Made by a program: the position numbers and the translations under genes. Shown one piece after another: positions 1 to 5,257 of a stretch of DNA of 5,257 nt (position 1 is its first letter; every line of letters begins with the position of its first letter). The notes below the pieces were generated by a model that saw nothing but the letters and a program-made list of their open reading frames with translations, was not told where the DNA came from and made no database searches. Origin of the DNA: Alphaproteobacteria bacterium (GTDB lineage: Bacteria; Pseudomonadota; Alphaproteobacteria; ATCC43930; CGMCC-115725). The stretch is taken from positions 1-5,257 of the forward strand of contig JAGWIH010000175.1 of assembly GCA_028866355.1 (NCBI GenBank), in the 5' to 3' direction.

Positions 1-513
1 CAGCAGGTTGGGGAACCGCGCCGGCAGAACCAGCGGCTCGTCGTTCTCGCCGTCGTAGGTCGGCCGGAAGTCGACCGTGTTCTCGTCGATGCCGGCGAGC
101 AGCGCCTCGGCCACTTCGGTCAGGCGGCTTTCGGTGTAGCGCATCGCCGCCGGATTATCGCCGTCGATATTGCCGAAATTGCCCTGCCCGTCGACCAGCG
201 GATAGCGCTGCGCGAAATCCTGCGCCAGCCGCACCAGCGCGTCATAGACCGCAACGTCGCCATGCGGGTGAAATTTGCCGATGACGTCGCCGACGACGCG
301 TGCGCATTTTTTGTAGCCCGACTTTGGATCGAGCCGCAGTTGGCGCATCGCATAAAGCAGCCGCCGATGCACCGGCTTCAGGCCATCGCGCACATCGGGC
401 AGCGACCGCGCCATGATCGTCGACAGCGCGTAGGAGAGATACCGCTCGCTCAGCGCATCCGCGAGCGCGACGTCGCGCACCTCGCCGACGAGACCGGGAC
501 CAGACTTCTTCAT
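1..513 (-). CDS. parC: DNA topoisomerase IV subunit A, N-terminal part (runs off the window)
   Basis: Topoisomerase IV subunit A is the DNA-breaking and rejoining subunit that works with ParE to unlink daughter chromosomes. The window holds the first 171 residues, under a quarter of the usual length of about 750; the rest lies beyond base 1. Visible are the conserved DGLKPVHRRLLYAM stretch (residues 43-56), the HPHGD helix region (82-86), and GQGNFGNIDGDN (109-120) followed by the catalytic Arg125-Tyr126 in the AAMRYTESRL motif. The YAMRQLRLDP wording (54-63) fits alphaproteobacterial ParC better than GyrA, which usually reads YAMHEMGL or similar there. The ATG start overlaps the recO stop as ATGA, with only a weak GAG upstream, so translation is probably coupled to recO. 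An oddity is Val87 at the position of the quinolone-contact serine (Ser80 of E. coli ParC). The ParC identity is strong; GyrA is the only real alternative. Confidence 0.93.
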   Translation of the reverse strand, partial: MKKSGPGLVGEVRDVALADALSERYLSYALSTIMARSLPDVRDGLKPVHRRLLYAMRQLRLDPKSGYKKCARVVGDVIGKFHPHGDVAVYDALVRLAQDFAQRYPLVDGQGNFGNIDGDNPAAMRYTESRLTEVAEALLAGIDENTVDFRPTYDGENDEPLVLPARFPNLL

Positions 514-1265
514 GCCGACTCGATTCGTTGTGCCGCTAGAGTACCGGTTCGGCGCAACACGTCAACGAAGCGCGTGCGCGCCGCCGGCATCTTGCGGCCG
601 TGCGGATGAAACACCCGGCGATCAAGAAAGAAGCCGGTCAGTTTCAAGCCATCGAGAATCTGCGCGTGATCGGGCGCTACAGTTTCATCGAGCAAGAACG
701 GCGGCAGGACCAGGAGTCGCTCGCGGTAGGGCGTCGCAGCCGCGGTCGAGACGGCCTGCCCCGATCGCGGCGATACATAGGTCAGGCCCTGACGCACGCC
801 GGTCGCGGCACATCGTGACAGATCGAGGCCGTAACCGAGTTCAGCCAGCAGATCGAGCTCAAGCCGGACGTAGCACGCCGGATAGGCGTCTTCGCGGCCG
901 ATCCGGTCGAATAAATCCATCATGCCGGCATAAAAGCGCGGATGAGGCTCGCGTTCCGGCAAGGTCGCAGCAGCCATCGCCGCGGCGGCCGCCAAACAGG
1001 AGAGCCGCGCCCGGTCGTCTATAAAACGCGCAGCGCGGCCGACCAGCAATTCGCCGGTATAGGTGCCGAGATGGTCGCTAAGCCGCGCGGACCAAGTCAC
1101 GCTGACCTGGTTACCGATTTGATAGAGCACCCGCGACTTTGGCCCCTGCCCGCCGCGCACCAAGCCGGCGTGCCGCCCGTGCTCCTTGGTCAGGACGTCA
1201 ACGATCAACGCCCGCTCGCCGTGCCGCCGCGTCGCCAGGACGGCGCCTTGATCGACCCAATGCAT
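510..1265 (-). CDS. recO: DNA repair protein RecO
   Basis: RecO is the RecFOR-pathway mediator that anneals single strands and helps load RecA onto SSB-coated DNA. The predicted product is 251 residues, close to the usual 240-250. The N-terminus (residues 1-80) has the OB-fold pattern of the family: a Trp-Val-Asp-Gln-Gly-Ala-Val-Leu opening, then RRHGERALIVDVLTKEHGRH (13-32) and a Gly-Gly pair at 38-39. The helical C-terminal part contains LELDLLAELGYGLDLSRCAATG (about 135-156) and YVSPRSGQAVS (163-173), both typical of alphaproteobacterial RecO. An in-frame extension of 18 codons exists upstream, but it lies inside era and has no family resemblance. I chose the ATG at 1265 because the protein then opens with the family's MHWVDQG-type start and because it overlaps the era stop as TAATG. 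No clear ribosome binding site precedes it, which fits coupling to era. The stop overlaps the parC start. Confidence 0.95.
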   Translation of the reverse strand: MHWVDQGAVLATRRHGERALIVDVLTKEHGRHAGLVRGGQGPKSRVLYQIGNQVSVTWSARLSDHLGTYTGELLVGRAARFIDDRARLSCLAAAAAMAAATLPEREPHPRFYAGMMDLFDRIGREDAYPACYVRLELDLLAELGYGLDLSRCAATGVRQGLTYVSPRSGQAVSTAAATPYRERLLVLPPFLLDETVAPDHAQILDGLKLTGFFLDRRVFHPHGRKMPAARTRFVDVLRRTGTLAAQRIESA

Positions 1266-2176
1266 TATTCGTCGAAATCGAGACGCATGGCGGCGTAACG
1301 CTCGCGATCTTCGGTCCAATTCTCGGTCACGCGCACCTGGATGAAAAGATGGACCCGCCGCTGGAATATGGCTTCGAGATCGGCGCGCGCCGCGGCGCCG
1401 ATGCTCTTGATCTGCCGGCCCGCGGCTCCGACCACGATCCCCTTCTGGCTCTCGCGGGTAACGTGCACGACCTGATCGATCCGCACGCTACCGTCCGGAC
1501 GGTCCTCCCACTTTTCGGTTTCGACGGTCGCCGAATAAGGCAACTCCTGGTGTAGCTGACGAAAAATCTGCTCGCGCGTCGCTTCGGCTGCCAAGAGCCG
1601 CAACGGCACGTCGGTGATCTCGTCCTCGGGATAGAGCCACGGTCCGCGCGGCAACGCATTCGCCAGATAGACCTTGAGATCCTCGACGCCGTCGCCCGTC
1701 AGGCCGGAAATCATGAAGACGCGGTCGAACACGCCTTCGCGGTCGAGCGCCTGCGCTAACGGCAGCAGGTCGCCGCGCTTGACCTTGTCGACTTTGTTGA
1801 GTGCCAGAACCGCGCGGCGTTTGGCGTCGCGCAAACCATCGATGATCCGGCCGGTATCGGCATCGAGGCCGCGCGTGGCGTCGACCAGAACGACGATGTT
1901 TTCCGCGTCGTGCGCGCCGGTCCACGCCGCTTTGACCATCGCCCGTTCGAGCCGACGTTTTGGTTCGAAGATCCCGGGTGTATCGACGAAAATGATCTGG
2001 GCGTTGCCATCGATGACGATGCCCAGCATGCGCGCGCGCGTGGTTTGCACCTTGGGCGTGACGATCGCCAGCTTCGAGCCGACGAGGCGATTGAGCAGCG
2101 TCGACTTTCCCGAATTGGGCGCGCCGATCAACGCGACATGACCGCAACGCGTCGTGACCGGTGCGGCGTCGCTCAC
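1265..2176 (-). CDS. era: GTPase Era, 30S ribosome assembly factor
   Basis: Era is an essential GTPase that binds the 3' end of 16S rRNA and assists 30S subunit maturation. The product has 303 residues, almost the same as E. coli Era (301). The GTPase domain shows G1 GAPNSGKS (18-25), the switch I region TPKVQTTR (40-47), G3 DTPG (65-68), G4 NKVD (127-130) and a G5 motif reading SGL (157-159) where SAL/SAE is usual. The C-terminal KH domain (about 200-300) has the expected RESQKGIVVG (241-250) and QIKSIG segments and ends in the alphaproteobacterial NWTEDRERY style (286-294). Its GXXG loop reads GAAG (250-253) instead of the usual basic GKGG or GKNG type. The start is GTG, overlapping the rnc stop as GTGA and preceded by a strong GGGAGAG. 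The stop overlaps the recO start. The identity is secure; only the functional effect of the loop change is uncertain. Confidence 0.97.
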   Translation of the reverse strand: MSDAAPVTTRCGHVALIGAPNSGKSTLLNRLVGSKLAIVTPKVQTTRARMLGIVIDGNAQIIFVDTPGIFEPKRRLERAMVKAAWTGAHDAENIVVLVDATRGLDADTGRIIDGLRDAKRRAVLALNKVDKVKRGDLLPLAQALDREGVFDRVFMISGLTGDGVEDLKVYLANALPRGPWLYPEDEITDVPLRLLAAEATREQIFRQLHQELPYSATVETEKWEDRPDGSVRIDQVVHVTRESQKGIVVGAAGRQIKSIGAAARADLEAIFQRRVHLFIQVRVTENWTEDRERYAAMRLDFDE

Positions 2177-2871
2177 GCTATCTCTCCCAACGACGCCAAC
2201 AGCGCCGCTGCCGCCGCGGTTTCCGCTTCGCGCTTGGAATGGCCCGACGCGGTCTCGGTTTTGTCGCCCGCGACGCTCACCGTCACCGTGAACCGGCGGC
2301 GATGCGGCGGACCGCTAGTTTCGATGACCACGTAGTTGGGCAGGCTCAGGCCGCGCGCCTGCGCCCACTCTTGCAACGCGGTTTTCGGATCGCGCGGCGG
2401 CTGCGTGGCGTCAAAGTACTGTCGCCAATAGCGCTCGACGAAGCGCTGCGCCGGCCCTATGCCGCCATCGAGATAGAGCGCTGCAATCAAGGCCTCGCAA
2501 ACATCTGACAGCACGCTCGTATTTTCACGCACGCCGGCGGCACCCTCGCCGCTCGACACGATGACGAAATCGCCGAGCCCGATCTCGCGCGCCACCGCTG
2601 CCAGCGTCTCGCGCCGAACCAGCGCGACCTGGCGCCGGGTCAGGGCACCTTCATCGTCATCGGGAAACCGCTGCCACAAAAGCTGCGCGACGATCAGATC
2701 GAGCACGCGGTCGCCGAGGAATTCGAGCCGTTCATAGCCGCGCCGAGCCGCGGCGCTGCGTTGCGGCGCGCTCGGATGAGTCAGCGCCTCGATCAGCAGG
2801 CTCGGCTTCTCGAAGCGATACTCAAGTGCCGCCTCGAGGCGCTCGACGCCGCCGGACGTCTCCGGTTTCAT
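2173..2871 (-). CDS. rnc: Ribonuclease III
   Basis: RNase III cuts double-stranded RNA. It separates 16S and 23S rRNA precursors and processes some mRNAs. The product has 232 residues (E. coli 226). The catalytic domain shows LTHPS (30-34), the signature ERLEFLGDRVL (47-57) with metal-binding Glu50 and Asp54, and DVCEALIAALYLDGG (123-137) with Asp123 and catalytic Glu126. A double-stranded RNA-binding domain follows from about residue 161 (DPKTALQEWAQ) to the end, including the KREAETAAAAALL helix. All key residues are present. The ATG at 2871 has no recognisable ribosome binding site; it lies 31 bases after the lepB stop, so it may depend on ribosomes arriving from lepB. The stop overlaps the era GTG start. 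Rnc followed by era is a widely conserved pair in bacteria, in line with their shared role in rRNA maturation. In E. coli rnc limits its own expression by cutting its leader; I see no comparable stem here. Confidence 0.97.
   Translation of the reverse strand: MKPETSGGVERLEAALEYRFEKPSLLIEALTHPSAPQRSAAARRGYERLEFLGDRVLDLIVAQLLWQRFPDDDEGALTRRQVALVRRETLAAVAREIGLGDFVIVSSGEGAAGVRENTSVLSDVCEALIAALYLDGGIGPAQRFVERYWRQYFDATQPPRDPKTALQEWAQARGLSLPNYVVIETSGPPHRRRFTVTVSVAGDKTETASGHSKREAETAAAAALLASLGEIA
2182..2188 (-). promoter_or_regulatory. Ribosome binding site of era
   Basis: On the coding strand this reads GGGAGAG, five bases before the GTG at 2176. It lies inside the 3' end of rnc and is the clearest Shine-Dalgarno sequence in the window. 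It decides the GTG start of era, and suggests era can recruit ribosomes itself in addition to coupling from rnc. Confidence 0.75.
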
Positions 2872-2885
2872 GACAGGGCGATGGT

Positions 2886-2900
2886 GGCGCGGCGCGGCGC
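2886..2900 (-). repeat. Three tandem GGCGC units in the lepB-rnc gap
   Basis: On the plus strand the pentamer GGCGC occurs three times in direct succession in the 31-base spacer between the lepB stop and the rnc start (GCGCC on the coding strand). It is short and may be chance in GC-rich DNA, but it sits in the rnc translation leader, which shows no ribosome binding site. Confidence 0.5.
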
Positions 2901-2902
2901 GC

Positions 2903-3649
2903 TCAGTGAATAGAGGTAAACAGCCGGTCGTAGCGAACGGTGAAGGGCCAGTCCCAAATCTCCCACCAATGGGCGTATCCGTTGGTCGAGAAGAACAGGA
3001 ATACCGCGCGGCCGACGATATTCTCGGCCGGAACGTAGCCGACGCCGCTGGACGGATCGCGACTGTCCGACGAGTTGTCGCGATTGTCGCCCATCATGAA
3101 GTAATGATCGGGCGGAACGGTGAAGACCGGCGTGTTGTCGAGCGTATAGATGCCCGACAGTTTGATGATGGGGTGCTGATAGCCGCCCGGCAGCGTTTCC
3201 ATATATTCGGTATAGGTCGTGCCATTGGCCGGGTCTTGATAGATGCCGATTCGGTCGCGCTTCACCGGCTGGTCGTTGATATAAAGGACGCCGTCTTTCA
3301 TCTGAACGTGGTCGCCGGGCAGTCCAATAATTCGCTTGATGAAATCGACCGATGGATCCTTCGGCAGCTTGAACACGACCACGTCGCCGCGGTGCGGCGG
3401 CGTGAACATCACGCGGCCCGTGAACAGCGGCATGCCAAGCGGCAGCGAGTATCGGCTGTAACCGTAGGAGAATTTCGAAACGAATAGATAGTCGCCGACG
3501 AGCAACGTCGGGATCATCGATCCGGACGGGATGCTGAAGGGCTCGTAGAAAAAAGTGCGGATGATCAGCGCGATGATAATCGCGTAAACAATCGTCTTGA
3601 CTGTCTCGGCGAGCCCGCTTGAGCCCCGAGCCGATGTTCTGCTGCTCAT
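2903..3649 (-). CDS. lepB: Signal peptidase I
   Basis: Signal peptidase I removes signal peptides from exported proteins on the outer face of the inner membrane. The product has 248 residues, shorter than E. coli LepB (324) but usual for alphaproteobacteria. A short N-terminal tail (1-17) is followed by one membrane helix (about 18-35, rich in Ile, Ala and Val). Next comes box B, IPSGSMIPTL (40-49), with nucleophile Ser44. Box D, DFIKRIIGLPGD (102-113), carries the general base Lys105, and box E is GDNRDNSSDSR (187-197). The catalytic dyad is therefore complete. I chose the ATG at 3649 because it gives the normal short tail before the membrane helix; a weak GGA lies eight bases upstream. A 92-base gap separates it from acpS, and 31 bases separate it from rnc. 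A second open frame on the same strand covers the whole gene but lacks any motif. Confidence 0.97.
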   Translation of the reverse strand: MSSRTSARGSSGLAETVKTIVYAIIIALIIRTFFYEPFSIPSGSMIPTLLVGDYLFVSKFSYGYSRYSLPLGMPLFTGRVMFTPPHRGDVVVFKLPKDPSVDFIKRIIGLPGDHVQMKDGVLYINDQPVKRDRIGIYQDPANGTTYTEYMETLPGGYQHPIIKLSGIYTLDNTPVFTVPPDHYFMMGDNRDNSSDSRDPSSGVGYVPAENIVGRAVFLFFSTNGYAHWWEIWDWPFTVRYDRLFTSIH

Positions 3650-3741
3650 CGAAGAGATCCACTAACACATTGACGGAACGGGCCCAGGGAAATTGGCCGG
3701 CGACGCGACCGCGACGATGAAGCCTTGCCGGAATTCGGAAG
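3650..3741 (-). other. Intergenic gap between acpS and lepB
   Basis: This 92-base stretch is the longest non-coding interval in the window. I find no convincing -35/-10 pair, no stem with a T-run that would mark a terminator, and no RNA gene. A short GGGCCC palindrome and weak GC-rich pairing are present but not diagnostic. It could hold an internal promoter for lepB and the genes after it, which cannot be shown by eye. Confidence 0.6.
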
Positions 3742-4158
3742 TCAAGGGCGGCGCTCGACCGTGACGGCCTCTGCTGTGATCACGACGAGAGCCTGCGCCA
3801 ACGGTGGTTCGTCGGTCAGCGTGATGTCGATGCGCGGCGCCATGCCATCCGGGGTCATCGCCTTGAGTCGCGCCAAGGCCCCGCCGGTCAGAACCAAGGT
3901 CGGCCGCCCGCCGGGAAGATTGACGACTCCGAGATCGCGCCAATAAACGCCTTTGCGAAATCCGGTTCCGAGCGCCTTGGAACACGCCTCCTTGGCGGCA
4001 AAACGCTTGGCATAGCTGGCGGCACGATCATCCCGCCGTTCCGCGCGTTGACGCTCGATCGGCGTAAAAATACGGTCGAGAAACCGGTCGCCAAAACGCG
4101 CGATCGTCCGCTCGATGCGGCGGATATCGATCAGGTCGCTACCGACGCCCAGGATCAT
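3742..4158 (-). CDS. acpS: Holo-[acyl-carrier-protein] synthase
   Basis: AcpS transfers the 4'-phosphopantetheine group of coenzyme A onto a serine of acyl carrier protein, turning it into the active carrier for fatty acid and lipid synthesis. The product has 138 residues, slightly longer than the typical 120-135. The opening ILGVGSDLIDIRRIE (2-16) carries the Mg-binding Asp8. The second signature RFAAKEACSKALGTG (52-66) carries Glu57. Both match the family closely. The start could be GTG at 4161 or ATG at 4158. I prefer the ATG because it gives the standard N-terminus with one Met before Ile, and an AGAG lies six bases upstream. This ATG overlaps the pdxJ stop as TGATG. The pdxJ-acpS pairing is common in proteobacteria, and coupling would keep the two cofactor-related enzymes in step. 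Confidence 0.96.
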   Translation of the reverse strand: MILGVGSDLIDIRRIERTIARFGDRFLDRIFTPIERQRAERRDDRAASYAKRFAAKEACSKALGTGFRKGVYWRDLGVVNLPGGRPTLVLTGGALARLKAMTPDGMAPRIDITLTDEPPLAQALVVITAEAVTVERRP

Positions 4159-4919
4159 CACGCGCTCTTTTCGCCGTGCGCATTGCTGCGTGCCTGGTCC
4201 ATCGCGGCGCGCATGCGTTTGATGGCGCTGTCGAGACCGCCGAAAATCGCCTCGCCGATCAAGAAATGCCCGATGTTGAGTTCGACAAGGGTCGGAATCG
4301 CCGCGACTGCGCCGACAGTTTCAAAGCTCAGCCCGTGTCCGGCATGACATTCGAGACCCAACTCCTCTGCCAATGCCGCCGCGCGTCGCAGGCGATCGAG
4401 TTCGCGTGCGCGCGTTGCACCCGTCGCGTCGCAAAAAGCGCCGGTGTGCAGCTCGATGACCGGTGCGCCGATGGCTCGAGCAGCACGAACCTGGTTCTCA
4501 TTAGGATCGATGAACAGCGAGGTTCGAATTTGCGCCTGCGCCAGCTGGGCGACAAACGGCGCGAGCCGATCGCGCGCACCGGCGACGTCCAGCCCGCCTT
4601 CGGTGGTCAGTTCCCTACGGCGCTCGGGAACCAGGCACGCCGCGTGCGGCCGATGGTGAAGCGCGATCGCCAGCATCGTATCGGTAGCCGCCATTTCGAG
4701 GTTGAGCGGCAAGGCGATCTCGCGCACCAACGCGGCGATGTCGGCGTCGGAAATGTGGCGACGATCTTCGCGCAAATGCGCCGTGATACCATCGGCTCCC
4801 GCCGCCGCGGCCAATTTCGCCGCGCGCAGTGGATCGGGATGCGCCCCGCCTCGCGCGTTGCGGATGGTCGCGACATGGTCGATGTTCACGCCGAGGCGCA
4901 GCGGTCGTTTCTGCATCAT
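4158..4919 (-). CDS. pdxJ: Pyridoxine 5'-phosphate synthase
   Basis: PdxJ condenses 1-deoxy-D-xylulose 5-phosphate with 3-amino-2-oxopropyl phosphate to form pyridoxine 5'-phosphate, the last ring-closing step of DXP-dependent vitamin B6 synthesis, in the cytoplasm. The product has 253 residues (E. coli 243) and is a TIM barrel. Visible signatures are LGVNIDHVATIRNARGG (9-25), GADGITAHLREDRRHI (41-56), LNLEMA with active-site Glu75 (72-77), LVPERRRELTTEGGLDV (96-112), CHAGHGL (191-197) and ELNIGHFLIGEAIF (213-226). Two adjacent ATG codons (4919 and 4916) could start it; I took the first, and neither has a clear ribosome binding site. It begins 5 bases after the rsh stop. A much longer in-frame opening upstream runs through the rsh gene and is not part of the protein. 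The presence of pdxJ means the organism uses the DXP-dependent route for B6, not the PdxS/PdxT route. Confidence 0.97.
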   Translation of the reverse strand: MMQKRPLRLGVNIDHVATIRNARGGAHPDPLRAAKLAAAAGADGITAHLREDRRHISDADIAALVREIALPLNLEMAATDTMLAIALHHRPHAACLVPERRRELTTEGGLDVAGARDRLAPFVAQLAQAQIRTSLFIDPNENQVRAARAIGAPVIELHTGAFCDATGATRARELDRLRRAAALAEELGLECHAGHGLSFETVGAVAAIPTLVELNIGHFLIGEAIFGGLDSAIKRMRAAMDQARSNAHGEKSA

Positions 4920-4924
4920 GCGGA

Positions 4925-5257
4925 TCAGCCGCGTGCGCGTTCGACCGAGTTGATCACCGGCGTTGCCCGCAGGGCGGCGATGATATTGGTCAGGTGGCGC
5001 ACGTTCTGCACTTCGATGTCGACCAGGATTTCGAAGAAATCCTGCGACCGGTTGGTGATCTTGAGGTTGGTGATGTTGCCGCTGCCCTTGCCGATGACGG
5101 TCGTCAGGCTGCCAAGGCTGCCGGGTTCGTTGCCGATGGTGACGCTGATCCGGCCGACATGAACGCGGCCGCCGTCGCCGTCGTCGCTCCAGGCGACGTC
5201 CAGCCAGCGTTCTGGCGTTTCCGCAAACGTGTCGAGCGTCTCGCAATCGATGGTGTG
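4925..5257 (-). CDS. rsh: RelA/SpoT-family (p)ppGpp synthetase/hydrolase, C-terminal end only
   Basis: RSH enzymes make and break the alarmone (p)ppGpp and so set the stringent response. Only the last 110 residues before the TGA stop are in the window; the hydrolase, synthetase and TGS domains lie upstream, outside it. The fragment opens with HTIDCETL, whose Asp-Cys pair matches the conserved Asp637-Cys638 of the regulatory zinc-finger/RIS region of E. coli RelA, followed by PERWLDVAW (fragment residues 15-23). After an acidic Asp/Gly linker comes an ACT domain: VGRISVTIGNEPGSLGSLT (about 34-52), then NITNLKI and a FFEILVDIEV strand (74-83), ending in IIAALRATPVINSVERARG. Alphaproteobacteria usually carry one long bifunctional enzyme of this kind, so rsh is a more cautious symbol than relA or spoT. 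Whether this copy keeps both activities cannot be seen. It ends 5 bases before pdxJ. Confidence 0.9.
   Translation of the reverse strand, partial: HTIDCETLDTFAETPERWLDVAWSDDGDGGRVHVGRISVTIGNEPGSLGSLTTVIGKGSGNITNLKITNRSQDFFEILVDIEVQNVRHLTNIIAALRATPVINSVERARG

Noticed and set aside
1488..2147. A 219-codon minus-strand open frame inside era.
   Set aside because: It is a shifted reading of era with an Arg-rich, low-information translation; the era frame has intact GTPase motifs.
2868..3668. A 266-codon open frame on the minus strand, covering all of lepB in another frame and ending at the rnc start as ATGA.
   Set aside because: Its translation is rich in Arg, His and Pro, with no domain pattern, while the overlapping lepB frame holds every signal peptidase motif. 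GC-rich codon use leaves alternative frames open.
3670..3699. TTGACG on the plus strand with a loosely spaced AATTGG, considered as a promoter.
   Set aside because: It points away from every gene in the window and the -10 match is poor.
3676..3700. GGGCCC palindrome and weak GC-rich pairing in the acpS-lepB gap, considered as a terminator.
   Set aside because: The stem is very short and has no T-run on the coding strand.
4176..5162. A 328-codon open frame on the plus strand, antisense to pdxJ and the end of rsh.
   Set aside because: It is fully antisense to two genes with clear conserved motifs, has no recognisable domains, and long antisense frames are expected in GC-rich DNA.
4920..5246. 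A possible N-terminal extension of pdxJ reaching back through the rsh end.
   Set aside because: The extension is a different frame of the rsh ACT domain and is Arg/Gln/His-rich; PdxJ proteins begin a few residues before LGVNIDH.
1..5257. Search for mobile elements, CRISPR arrays, tRNA or rRNA genes and a defence or other novel system.
   Set aside because: The window is filled end to end by conserved housekeeping genes in a familiar order, with no long repeats and no unrecognised gene.

Overview
The window is GC-rich and fully coding on the minus strand, apart from two short gaps. It carries eight genes that read from right to left: rsh (relA/spoT-type, C-terminal end only), pdxJ, acpS, lepB, rnc, era, recO and parC (N-terminal part only). 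The sequence styles (single bifunctional-type RSH tail with an ACT domain, the PdxJ, ParC and RecO motif variants) and the gene order point to an alphaproteobacterium. I cannot place it more finely with confidence. Because pdxJ sits directly between rsh and acpS, a Rhodospirillales-like lineage is plausible, but this is inference.

Right part (about 3742-5257): the end of the (p)ppGpp synthetase/hydrolase gene is followed after 5 bases by pdxJ (vitamin B6 synthesis). The pdxJ stop overlaps the acpS start (TGATG), so acyl carrier protein activation is coupled to PdxJ translation. A 92-base gap then precedes lepB (signal peptidase I).

Left part (1-3649): lepB is followed after 31 bases by rnc. 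From there rnc-era, era-recO and recO-parC all overlap at their stop and start codons (GTGA, TAATG, ATGA). This places RNase III, the 16S rRNA/30S assembly GTPase Era, the recombination mediator RecO and topoisomerase IV subunit A in one translationally coupled run. The set is a housekeeping operon joining growth-rate control, envelope/lipid functions, ribosome RNA maturation and chromosome maintenance.

Nothing here looks like a mobile element, a defence system, an RNA gene or a new system. The points worth a second look are residue-level: ParC has valine at the classical quinolone-contact serine position, and Era has an uncharged GAAG loop in its KH domain plus a glycine variant in its G5 motif. 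Small regulatory points are the GTG start of era behind a strong internal ribosome binding site, and the acpS-lepB gap.
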